From Cognataquiflexum aquatile (GTDB lineage: Bacteria; Bacteroidota; Bacteroidia; Cytophagales; Cyclobacteriaceae), in contig NZ_QMIK01000001.1 in the NCBI RefSeq assembly GCF_003316845.1, positions 310,001-374,000 on the forward strand: a DNA stretch of 64,000 nt. Reading direction: 5' to 3'. Shown in pieces: positions 52,929 to 61,017 of this stretch. The translations under genes were made by a program, and so were the position numbers. Every line of letters begins with the position of its first letter. The first letter of the stretch is position 1. The notes beneath the pieces are model-generated. The model saw only the letters and a list, made by a program, of their open reading frames with translations. It was not told the DNA's origin and did not search any database.

Positions 52929-53992
52929 TTTAAATTCAGAATAGAATTAGGTCGTTCAAAGGTTTTGCCATCAAAACTTACTGTATAGTCAGATGGAAAG
53001 AGGGTCGAAGGAATGTAATAATCCGTGGAAATCACTTGCGCTCCTGAAGCTTTCGCTTTTTCAAATTTGGTATAGTCTCCTGATCGTGCCTCTTTGGTAT
53101 CAGAGTCTGCCCGGGTTCGGATGATGTATCCTTTTCTCACCAAATCCTGAATGTAGGTTTCGTTGGCAACAGGATCGTTGATGATTCTGAATCCGGCTTC
53201 AGGGTTTCCTTCTTTCAGATTGACGAAAAGAACCGCGTTTTTGAGTTCAGGCTTTTGGGTAAGGTAGCGGCGGATTTTCTCCTCACTTTCATCCAACACA
53301 AAAAGGAACTTGCCTCTTGCAGCATCCATTTCCGGCCAGTTTCCGGCCAAAACTCCCTTTTCAAGCGACCCGAAATCACCACGAACTTGATCCGGTGTAA
53401 TCAATTTGTCCATTCCCAAGTAAGTCCTTACTTCCAAATCGATGCTGTCCAAAGCTGTCCCTGTAAATGAAAGCGGGCTGACAGTCATCGGAACTTGTCC
53501 GTCTTTTGCGTTGATCAGAACAAAAACAGGATGGTGATCAGGATTTTGGTCGCTCCAGTTTTTAAGTTCTAAAAGTGCATTTTTGAAAAGTAGGTGATGA
53601 GATTGCACATCCAGATCCTGTACGTGAAAAAGCTTCATTCCAGGTTCCTGAAGCTCCTTTTTGGAGTCAAAAACAGTTCCTTGCGGAAGCATTGCAAGCG
53701 ACTTTGGGTTGGCATATTTCCCTCCCATTGGATCATGAAATACATCCAATTCAAGATTACGAAGTCCCAGATCCAATTGCTCGGAAAGTGGCAGGTGCTC
53801 GTATTCCAAACTTTTCGCAGCAGCGGGATTGATTTTTTGTAAATAATCCAAAATCGGGGCAGGCATCGCACTTTTGTACGAGTTGTGGCTTCCGATGACC
53901 TGGGTTTGATTCAACCTCAGAGTCTGGGCATTGGAAAAAAAAGCAAATGACCAAAAGAATAGAACAAGCGCAATCGAACTTAATTTTTTCAT
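52925..53992 (-). CDS. Ca2+-dependent phosphoinositide-type phospholipase C
   Basis: 355 residues. Signal peptide (KKLSSIALVLFFWSFAFFSNA). The two active-site histidines are His36 (VIGSHNSYK) and His86 (LELDVFHDP), with acidic metal ligands Glu81 and Asp83. This is the Streptomyces-type calcium-dependent PLC fold, which cuts phospholipid or glycerophosphodiester headgroups. It is translated first in a coupled pair with the metallophosphoesterase. The likely chain is release of a phosphorylated headgroup, then phosphate removal. Confidence 0.9.
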   Translation of the reverse strand: MKKLSSIALVLFFWSFAFFSNAQTLRLNQTQVIGSHNSYKSAMPAPILDYLQKINPAAAKSLEYEHLPLSEQLDLGLRNLELDVFHDPMGGKYANPKSLAMLPQGTVFDSKKELQEPGMKLFHVQDLDVQSHHLLFKNALLELKNWSDQNPDHHPVFVLINAKDGQVPMTVSPLSFTGTALDSIDLEVRTYLGMDKLITPDQVRGDFGSLEKGVLAGNWPEMDAARGKFLFVLDESEEKIRRYLTQKPELKNAVLFVNLKEGNPEAGFRIINDPVANETYIQDLVRKGYIIRTRADSDTKEARSGDYTKFEKAKASGAQVISTDYYIPSTLFPSDYTVSFDGKTFERPNSILNLK

Positions 53993-54604
53993 CAGTGAAA
54001 CAGGTTTTGAACAAACAAGATGGCGCTTTTTGGAGTCAGGACGAGGTTTTACATGTCAACTTATTGTTAACTTTCCTATGAATAAAATGCTTCCAAGTGA
54101 AAAGTTTTTTTCTTACCTCAAACCCAGCTTGAATAATTAAGAAGAAAAAAATTAAATGTGTATCCGGATGAAACCAAGTACCAAAAGTAACCAGAAAGGT
54201 GTTCTTTGGGCTACAGGAAATCGAGTCGACATTTTTACAGCTACTTTTTTTCTTGGCAAAAAAAGTAGCCAATCCCGATAAATATCGGGACAAGACGGCC
54301 AACCGCACTTTCTGGCTATTAAAACTCCCGTTTTAATCCCTTATCCGCGCACAAGGCCCTTGCCGGCCTCCCGAAGTTTCGGGATCATTCCTCCCCACCT
54401 CGAACATATTAGGTTCAGTTTTTGGTAGAAAATTTGGGAATTTTTCGAGTACGTGCAACAATGCAGATATCCATAAAAATATAAAGTTTTAAAAATGTTA
54501 TCCTGGCTTCAGGTATTGTTATCCAAAAAGGTGCTTTGGTTTATGTTTTTGTTAAATCACCCAATCCGGTGATAAATCAGGACAATCGGCTCAATTGCCT
54601 TGCT
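53993..54604. repeat. REP-like palindrome cluster in a divergent spacer
   Basis: About 600 bases between divergent genes. It holds three palindromes within 145 bases: GCTACTTTTTTT/AAAAAAAGTAGC (54240-54269), TCCCGATA-AA-TATCGGGA (54273-54290) and TCCCGAA-GT-TTCGGGA (54369-54384). I see no coding frame in this stretch. It may be a decayed mobile or REP-type element. Confidence 0.7.
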
Positions 54605-54612
54605 TACTTTTG
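54605..54612 (+). promoter_or_regulatory. Candidate -7 element TACTTTTG at the phosphatase start
   Basis: Match to TAnnTTTG, only three bases before the ATG at 54616, giving an almost leaderless message if used. No TTTG lies 19 bases upstream. Confidence 0.3.
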
Positions 54613-54615
54613 AAG

Positions 54616-56454
54616 ATGAAAAAAATACTTTTCCTCCTCCTCTCCTCGGCATTCTTGGCATTGCTTGCGGTTGGGCAGGAACTTCCCACCTACAAACTCC
54701 ACTCCCACAATGATTACCTGAGAACAGTGCCATTTTGGGATGCTTTTGGGGCCGGATGTGCATCGATCGAGGTGGATGTGATTTTGCAAAATGGAGGTTT
54801 GATGGCAGCACACGAAGCAGAAAGTATCCGACCTGAACGTACTTTGAAGTCGCTGTATCTCGAGCCAATCCAAAAGGCAAAATCACTTGGGATGATCGCT
54901 GACTTTAAGTTTCATTTGTTGATTGATTGCAAAACAGAGGCTTATGCCACTTTGAATCAAATCGTAAAAGATGCCTCTGAATTTGAGGAGTTGCTCTTTT
55001 CTCCCCAAAATCCAACAGGACTCAAGCTCATCATATCAGGCAATCGACCCAAACCCGAAGATTACAAAAACTATCCTCCCTATGTATTTTTTGACTACCA
55101 AAGCAAAGTACTCACCCCTGACCTTCCCTGGGAAAAAATTGGTATGGTCAGTCTGAGTTTCAGGCAATTTTCAGTTTGGAATGGCAAAGGCAGGATTGTC
55201 CAATCCGAAAGGGATTCATTGGTGTCATTTATTTCCAAAGTACACTCTTTTGATAAGCCTGTCAGGTTTTGGGCTTCTCCTGACAGCAAGTCAGCATGGA
55301 AAGCTTTTGCGGACCTTGGGATAGATTACATCAACACCGACCAACCTTATGAGGCCAATCAATACCTCAAAAACCTGAATGATAACATTATTGTAGGTAT
55401 AAAAATCCAAGAGATTTATAAGCCTGAGTTCGACCATGACGGAATGGAAAATAAAATTGATCGGGTCATTTTGATGATCGGAGACGGAAATGGATTGGCG
55501 CAGATTACGGCAGGAATGTTTGCCAATGGCAACCAATTGAACCTCACGCAGCTTAAAAATATCGGTTTTGTCAAAACCCAGGCAGCGGATGATTTTACTA
55601 CCGATTCCGCAGCAGGAGCGACAGCCTATGCTACAGGACAAAAAACCAATAACCGGGCTTTGGGTACGGATCCAGACGGAATGGCGCTGCAAAATATAAC
55701 GGAATTGCTTGACTCTTATGGTTTTAATTCCGGAATCATCACTACAGACAACCTCACTGGGGCAACTCCCGCATCCTTTTACGCCCATCATGCCGAAAGG
55801 GATGACATAGATGAAATAGCCCGGTTCCTGCCTCTCAGCAAAGTCGATCTTTTTATCGGAGGAGGCAAAAGGGATTTCACCCAATTTGGGTCTGATAGGC
55901 TGAAGGAATTGGAAGAAAACGGTTTTACCATGATGAAGAGTATGGGAGAAATTGCAGATTCCCCTGCCGACAAAGTGGGCTATTTTGCAGCAAATAGCGG
56001 AATGCCGACCATGGCTAAAGGCCGGGAAGATTACCTTCTACAAAGTAGTAAGAATTCAATAAGCTTTCTGGAATCCAAAAAATCGCCGTTTTTTCTGATG
56101 GTGGAAGCAGCCATGATTGATTCTGGCGGGCATGCAAATAGCGGTAATGCCGTTGTCACCGAATTGTTGGATTTTGATAAGGCAGTAGGTTGGATGATCC
56201 AATATGTCGACCAAAACCCCAATACCCTTTTGATCATCACTGCAGACCATGAAACTGCCGGTCTGAGTTTGCCTCAGGGGAAAGTGTCTGAAAATGAGGT
56301 GGAGTTGGCTTTTCACAGCGATGACCATACCGGGATTATGGTGCCGATATTTGCCTATGGGGCACATTCAGGCGAATTCCGAGGAGTGTATGAAAACTCA
56401 GAAGTATTCCACAAAATCATGTCCTTGATCAACCAATACCATCAGCCAAAATAA
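54616..56454 (+). CDS. Alkaline phosphatase fused to a GDPD/PLC-like domain
   Basis: 612 residues from the ATG at 54616, giving a clean signal peptide (ILFLLLSSAFLALLAVG). Residues about 25-270 resemble the PI-PLC/GDPD TIM barrel: LHSHNDY (His29, His31), IEVDV (Glu52, Asp54), AAHE (His66). Residues about 280-610 are an alkaline phosphatase with MIGDGNG (Asp290), nucleophile Ser331 in TDSAAGATAYATG, TADHETAG and, near the end, HSDDHTG. The combination would cut phosphodiesters and then release phosphate. It is divergent from the PLC/phosphoesterase pair, so it has its own promoter. Confidence 0.9.
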   Translation: MKKILFLLLSSAFLALLAVGQELPTYKLHSHNDYLRTVPFWDAFGAGCASIEVDVILQNGGLMAAHEAESIRPERTLKSLYLEPIQKAKSLGMIADFKFHLLIDCKTEAYATLNQIVKDASEFEELLFSPQNPTGLKLIISGNRPKPEDYKNYPPYVFFDYQSKVLTPDLPWEKIGMVSLSFRQFSVWNGKGRIVQSERDSLVSFISKVHSFDKPVRFWASPDSKSAWKAFADLGIDYINTDQPYEANQYLKNLNDNIIVGIKIQEIYKPEFDHDGMENKIDRVILMIGDGNGLAQITAGMFANGNQLNLTQLKNIGFVKTQAADDFTTDSAAGATAYATGQKTNNRALGTDPDGMALQNITELLDSYGFNSGIITTDNLTGATPASFYAHHAERDDIDEIARFLPLSKVDLFIGGGKRDFTQFGSDRLKELEENGFTMMKSMGEIADSPADKVGYFAANSGMPTMAKGREDYLLQSSKNSISFLESKKSPFFLMVEAAMIDSGGHANSGNAVVTELLDFDKAVGWMIQYVDQNPNTLLIITADHETAGLSLPQGKVSENEVELAFHSDDHTGIMVPIFAYGAHSGEFRGVYENSEVFHKIMSLINQYHQPK

Positions 56455-56715
56455 AAGACTAAATCCTAATTGTAATCATAGTGCTTTATTTGATGGATTG
56501 TCCATCAAATCGTCACTTAGTGCTTTTTCGGAAAGGAAATTTCCGCAAGGGGACGGGGTGGATTTGACAGGTAATTGTTTATGGCAGAAAGCCTGGTTTC
56601 TTGGATACTGAAAAAAGTAATAAAATAAAACCAAGGGCTTCAACCAAACTATTTTTTAGTCATAGAAGGTAAAAAAAAATGACACTGCCAAAAGCAGTGC
56701 CTTATTCCTGAACAA

Positions 56716-56823
56716 ATGAAAAAAAATACCTTTGAAGAGCTTTCACAAATGTATGCTTCATTTCAATCCAACATTGGATTCGAGGGTTACCAAATTGCTG
56801 TCATTTTGGTGCTTTTTCCCTGA
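56716..56823 (+). CDS. Doubtful 35-residue frame
   Basis: ATG AAA AAA AAT ... TGA; the product is acidic first (NTFEELSQM) and hydrophobic at the end (YQIAVILVLFP). It could be a very small membrane protein or chance. No ribosome site or neighbour supports it. Confidence 0.2.
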   Translation: MKKNTFEELSQMYASFQSNIGFEGYQIAVILVLFP

Positions 56824-56915
56824 CAGTTTTCACAAAAAAATAATCCAAATCAACCCTTTCTTGTTCCTATATTAAAATATCACTTAACATTGGCTTTCGG
56901 CTTTTTGATTTTAGG

Positions 56916-56923
56916 TAATTTCG
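56916..56923 (+). promoter_or_regulatory. Candidate -7 element TAATTTCG
   Basis: One-base variant of TAnnTTTG, 19 bases before the ATG at 56943. Confidence 0.4.
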
Positions 56924-56942
56924 CTTTAAACACAGGTAAATT

Positions 56943-57479
56943 ATGAAAATGAAGAATTATACTCCCTTGAAAGAAATAACAGAATCAAGGTTAAACTATG
57001 CGAAACTTTATCTAGAAGAACTTAAAAATCCTACTATTGCCGGTTCTGAGATTGAGAAAGCCCATCAATATTCCTTTCTGTTCCATTTAAAGGGTGTTGT
57101 GGATGCATTTTTGGTAGAAATCAACGAAATCTATGGACTGGGACTTAAGAAAAAGCATCTAACTATCGATAGCCTCAAAGTTTCGAAATCTGGTTCCAAA
57201 AAACCCATCAAAGAAGGCAAAAAACTCGGTAGGCTAATGGAAAAAAACAATTGGCTTTCAGAACTGAAGTCCTTTGACCCTAACAAATTAAAGGCATTGA
57301 AAAAATCCAAGAAATCTAAGGACAAGGATGAATCATCTACCTTGGAGGAAGAGAAAAGTGCCATACAAATAACTTCTGTTTTGGAAAAGTTTGAGGAGTG
57401 GCACTCCAAAATGGAAAAATTGATAACTGAACTTAGGGAATCAGCACTTGAAGCAAGTGGGAAATCGGCGAAAAAATAA
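56943..57479 (+). CDS. Lys-rich helical protein, DUF6586-like
   Basis: 178 residues, no signal peptide. The N-terminal part (SRLNYAKLYLEELKNP, QYSFLFHLKGVVDAFLVEIN) resembles what I recall of DUF6586-type small helical proteins. The middle is a run of Lys (SKKPIKEGKK; LKALKKSKKSKDKDE), as in nucleic-acid or phosphate-binding linkers, and the end is an acidic helix. Function unknown. It stands alone, followed by a terminator. Confidence 0.6.
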   Translation: MKMKNYTPLKEITESRLNYAKLYLEELKNPTIAGSEIEKAHQYSFLFHLKGVVDAFLVEINEIYGLGLKKKHLTIDSLKVSKSGSKKPIKEGKKLGRLMEKNNWLSELKSFDPNKLKALKKSKKSKDKDESSTLEEEKSAIQITSVLEKFEEWHSKMEKLITELRESALEASGKSAKK

Positions 57480-57507
57480 CAGTCTTAAAATGTAAGCTCC
57501 TAATTTG

Positions 57508-57539
57508 ACTCTCAGGTTTGAAAACCTGAGAGTTTTTTT
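57508..57539 (+). terminator. Intrinsic terminator
   Basis: ACTCTCAGGTTT (57508-57519) / AAACCTGAGAGT (57522-57533), then T-run. It ends the Lys-rich protein gene. Confidence 0.85.
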
Positions 57540-57660
57540 GTTTTACCATTGACTTTTAATTTATCGTTTTGGATGGAAATATTTTTTACTTCGCCCTAGA
57601 GTAATGAGAAAGCAAATAAGGAGAAACTTTTTGTCTGCCGCGGGTTTTCAGGTTGAAAAG

Positions 57661-57758
57661 GTTCCGCCACGGCGGACAGGTGTAAGTGATGTAATTGTTA
57701 TAGTGGTTCTATGTTGTTGATGGATCAAGTCTTTGATCTTGTGTCTTGGATCTTGTGT
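57661..57758. repeat. REP-like and word-repeat spacer
   Basis: Begins with GGTTCCGCCACGGCGGACAG (from 57660), whose core CCGCCAC/GGCGG is a palindrome; a diverged copy is at about 45380-45400. It continues with GATGTAATTG, and TCTTGTGTCT (57737-57746), words seen in other spacers. Confidence 0.7.
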
Positions 57759-58835
57759 CTAATGGTTTATATTCTCCATCCTTTTGATCTTGGTTTTCCA
57801 CGACATCAATCTATTGTGGAATTGCAATAGGGATGTAACAAAGGAAAACAGAAACAGCATAGCTATAAAAGCAACCGTCAGTCCTACCAATTGGTAACTG
57901 ATAAAGCCAATCAGGATTATCCCGGACATCAGTCCCACAATCCCCAAGCTGCTTGCTTTGTGCCTCAGACCGGTGGTCAAGACCAAATGGTGAAGGTGGG
58001 TTTTGTCGGGATTGAAAGGACTTTTACCTGATTTCATTCTTTTTCTGAAAACACGGAGAGCATCAAAAACCGGAATAAGCATGACCGCCACCACGCCAAG
58101 GATTACCAAAGAGACGTTGGCTGTATTCTGTGCGGATTGGATCAGCCTGATTCCTGACACCACCAAAATAAAGCCCATCATCAATGAACCTGCATCTCCT
58201 ATAAATACTTTTTGGCTTTTGCTGAGATTAAATCTCAAAAACCCAAACAATCCACCGATGTAAGTCAGAAAAACCAATGCAAGCAGGAACTGATTGGTCA
58301 AAACAGCCAGTACGGTGAAAACCGCAAAGCCGGCAATGGCAAGTCCTGCCGCAAGTCCGTCTATGCCATCCATCAGGTTGAAGGCATTTACAGCCCCCGC
58401 AATCACTACCACCGTAAGCCCATATTGCATCCAATCTGCCAATTCATAAATACCAAAAATACCGTGTAGGGATTCGATTTTTATTCCTTGAGAAAAAATG
58501 AAATGTGCCAAAATCAACTGAATTGCCAGTTTCATGGTAGCTCTCAATTCAAAAAAATCATCAATCACACCCATCATCAATAAAATGCTCATGGCGAGGT
58601 AAATGTTTTTGAAACCCAAAATGTCCAAATCAAATGGCAAAGCCAAGCCTAAGGCCAAAGTGGTGGCGATGAATATCCCGACACCGCCAATCAAAGGAAT
58701 GGGCAAAGTATGTACTTTCCGGAAGTTGGGTTTGTCCACCATGTTGATTCGGAAGGCAATTTTTCTCAACACAGGTATCACCAAAAGTGTCATTAAAAAG
58801 GCGGCCAAAGGGCCAATGATATGGATCGAATTCAT
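57759..58835 (-). CDS. WecA/MraY-type polyprenyl-phosphate sugar-1-phosphate transferase
   Basis: 358 residues with about ten membrane segments. Key acidic loops: GVIDDFFELRATMK (Asp pair), NAFNLMDGIDGLAAG and FIGDAGSLMMGF, with THLHH at the cytosolic C-terminal side. These match enzymes that link a sugar-phosphate to undecaprenyl phosphate to start polysaccharide synthesis at the inner membrane. Eleven bases separate it from the upstream glycosyltransferase gene, so it is the last gene of that operon. Confidence 0.92.
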   Translation of the reverse strand: MNSIHIIGPLAAFLMTLLVIPVLRKIAFRINMVDKPNFRKVHTLPIPLIGGVGIFIATTLALGLALPFDLDILGFKNIYLAMSILLMMGVIDDFFELRATMKLAIQLILAHFIFSQGIKIESLHGIFGIYELADWMQYGLTVVVIAGAVNAFNLMDGIDGLAAGLAIAGFAVFTVLAVLTNQFLLALVFLTYIGGLFGFLRFNLSKSQKVFIGDAGSLMMGFILVVSGIRLIQSAQNTANVSLVILGVVAVMLIPVFDALRVFRKRMKSGKSPFNPDKTHLHHLVLTTGLRHKASSLGIVGLMSGIILIGFISYQLVGLTVAFIAMLFLFSFVTSLLQFHNRLMSWKTKIKRMENINH

Positions 58836-58846
58836 AGAAAAGGTAA

Positions 58847-60085
58847 TTAGAAGTTTAAATTGGTTTTTAAGTGGGCATGGCCCAATTCAAGGAGTTGGTC
58901 ATAGGGGATATTTTTGGTTTCAGCTTCCACATCGGCTTTTTCTGAGGTGTTCAGGGCCTCTTCTACCAACAGTTCATATTTGAAGGCAATATGGGACCAG
59001 GTGTACCTGCGCTTGGCGACTGCCTGCATATCTTCCCCTACCTGTTTCAGTTTGGCAGTATAGATTTTGTTGATTTCGGCAATCAAACTTTCCTGATCAG
59101 AAAAGTACAGGGCCCTGTTTTCGGTGGTGACTCTGTTGTAGGAAACACCGTTTGCCAGGATAGGCAAGCCTAAGTACATCGCTTCTACCAAGGAGGGATT
59201 GGTCCCTCCTGCCGAATGCCCGTGAACATACAGAGAGGCATTTCCGCGGAGTACGTCCAGCTTTTCCTGGTTATAGATGGGATCCAAAATGTGGATATTG
59301 GGATGCTGACTGTATTTGGTTTTGAGGGACTTTCCGTAGTCACTTTTGTCCCAATTGCCGACGATGACCAAAGGCATCCGACTTGTTTTGGTAAAAGCTT
59401 CCAAAATGACATGCACCATGTTTTCGGGCTCAATCCTGCAGACCTTAAAGGCATATTGCTCTTTGAGAAAAGGATATTGTTCCGTTGCTTCTTCAGTGAC
59501 CGCAACTTTCATGGTATGGTCTGCCCCGTACTCGATGATTCTGCTCAAGGAACCGTATCGGGCTGCCGTGTAATCCTGAATGGCTTCATTGTCTGAGATG
59601 TCGATATGGGAGTATTTGACCGCCTTGCCTTCTGCCCAAAACAAATACCACTTGGCTAATAAATTCCACTTGTCTCTTTTCCACTCAATCCCATCTATGG
59701 AAATGATGATTTTCTTATTGGTAAAGATCCGGACGAAAGGTAAAATCCACGCACCCGCAACACCAAGCACCAAAAGCACATCTGCAAAAAAAAGTGCGTT
59801 TATGATTGATAAGGTATCGTAGGGAATGCTTTGGATTCCGTTGGCATCAAAAGGCAGGTATTTGAGTCTTGCTCCTTTATAGCTTGACACCCTTTCTGAT
59901 TTGCTGTACTTTTTCCCTGAACAATAGACAGTGATGTCATGCTTCTGACCGAGGTCTTCGATGAGATGCTCGGCAAGGGTTTCAAAGCCACCATAATTGG
60001 CAGGAACGCCCACGGTCCCGATGATGGCGATTTTCTTCTTTTGTGTTAAATTTTTGTTCATGATTCTTTCAATTAAATGCTTCAA
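58847..60085 (-). CDS. DUF1972 glycosyltransferase (rhamnosyltransferase-like)
   Basis: 412 residues; the ATG at 60061 (MNKNLTQKKK) is an alternative start. N-terminal DUF1972 motif IAIIGTVGVPANYGGFETLA, then a GT-B C-domain with HVILEAFTKTSRMPLVIVGN and the donor site GHSAGGTNPSLVEAM. This type often adds rhamnose or similar sugars to lipid-linked glycans in the cytosol. It is close to rfbC, which makes the dTDP-rhamnose precursor, consistent with rhamnose use. Confidence 0.9.
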   Translation of the reverse strand: MKHLIERIMNKNLTQKKKIAIIGTVGVPANYGGFETLAEHLIEDLGQKHDITVYCSGKKYSKSERVSSYKGARLKYLPFDANGIQSIPYDTLSIINALFFADVLLVLGVAGAWILPFVRIFTNKKIIISIDGIEWKRDKWNLLAKWYLFWAEGKAVKYSHIDISDNEAIQDYTAARYGSLSRIIEYGADHTMKVAVTEEATEQYPFLKEQYAFKVCRIEPENMVHVILEAFTKTSRMPLVIVGNWDKSDYGKSLKTKYSQHPNIHILDPIYNQEKLDVLRGNASLYVHGHSAGGTNPSLVEAMYLGLPILANGVSYNRVTTENRALYFSDQESLIAEINKIYTAKLKQVGEDMQAVAKRRYTWSHIAFKYELLVEEALNTSEKADVEAETKNIPYDQLLELGHAHLKTNLNF

Positions 60086-60243
60086 GACGAAAGCAGTGCC
60101 AAAACAATAAAATGCTTGAATTCAATAGATTATACAATATTTGTAGGAATATAATTTTCCATTTTTTGGAAATGAATTGCAAAATGGAATAGGATTGAAA
60201 AGGGAAACAAGGGAATTTCACTTCTTTTCCTTTAGAAAATATG

Positions 60244-60834
60244 CTACACTACCTGCACGGTTTTGAGAAATCTCTTTTGCTCAAAGGATGCCACATATTC
60301 CAACCATGACATTGCTTTTTGGTCTTTGAGTGAGATCTGTGCATTGGGTGTATCGACTTTCCAATCAATAGCGAGGTATCGGTCAAGGGGATAAACTCCG
60401 ATTTCCATTTCAGGATTGTAAAAAGCATCACACTTGTAAGAAAAGATGGTCTTGTCTTCCAAAACTGAAAATCCGTGAAGACATCCTTTTGGAATAAACA
60501 ATTGGTTTTTGAGGGTGCTGCTGATTTCTGCTGTGAAAATTTCACCGAAGGTGGGTGAGTCAAATCGGGCATCCACCACTACATCTATCACCCTGCCCTG
60601 AATTACCCGGATAAGTTTGGCTTGGGCGGATTCTCCACGCTGCGCGTGGAGTCCACGGATGACACCGTAGTTTGACATGGACTCATTGTCCTGAACAAAC
60701 TCCGTTTCAATTCCGGTGATTTGTTCGAATTTTTCGCTGTTAAAGCTTTCAAAGAAGTAACCGCGTTCGTCTTTAAACACTCTTGGTTGGATCAAGAAGC
60801 AGTCTTTGATATTGGTTTTTTGTATTTCCATCAT
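60244..60834 (-). CDS. rfbC: dTDP-4-dehydrorhamnose 3,5-epimerase
   Basis: 196 residues from the ATG at 60834; the longer frame extends over repeat sequence and is not likely. Cupin fold motifs: DCFLIQPRVFKDERGYFFES, GVIRGLHAQ (catalytic His), FIPKGCLHGFSVLEDKT and YNPEMEIGVYPLD. It makes the 4-keto-L-rhamnose form of dTDP-sugar. The other rhamnose genes (rfbA, rfbB, rfbD) are not here. Confidence 0.95.
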   Translation of the reverse strand: MMEIQKTNIKDCFLIQPRVFKDERGYFFESFNSEKFEQITGIETEFVQDNESMSNYGVIRGLHAQRGESAQAKLIRVIQGRVIDVVVDARFDSPTFGEIFTAEISSTLKNQLFIPKGCLHGFSVLEDKTIFSYKCDAFYNPEMEIGVYPLDRYLAIDWKVDTPNAQISLKDQKAMSWLEYVASFEQKRFLKTVQVV

Positions 60835-60900
60835 TTTATGGTTTAGTATTTTCTTTTTATCCTCTTTTTGGCCAGTAAACAGATATTTATTTTCAAGCGG

Positions 60901-60921
60901 GACGGAAGACGGAAGACGGAA
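60901..60921. repeat. Three tandem GACGGAA units
   Basis: Three tandem GACGGAA units upstream of rfbC, period 7, like the word repeats of other spacers. Confidence 0.85.
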
Positions 60922-61017
60922 GTCGGATGTAGCGCCCATTTCGGTCCTCTGCCATGATTAAGATTGAATTATCATTTTTCTGGCATAATAGCGTAAAGCC
61001 GTATTTCATATTATCCA

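Larger units (their letters stand above)
56455..56942. other. 488-base spacer, mostly without a gene
   Basis: Contains a short hairpin (CACTGC/GCAGTG near 56680-56700), a weak 35-codon frame (56716-56823) and a -7-like element at 56916. No repeat of the word type is seen. Confidence 0.6.

Noticed and set aside
54240-54269. Hairpin GCTACTTTTTTT/AAAAAAAGTAGC considered as a terminator
   Set aside because: No T-run follows on either strand and both neighbouring genes are divergent, so there is no transcript to end here; treated as a repeat.
60835-60939. N-terminal extension of RfbC by 35 residues
   Set aside because: It covers the GACGGAA repeats and is followed by a methionine pair where the family normally starts.
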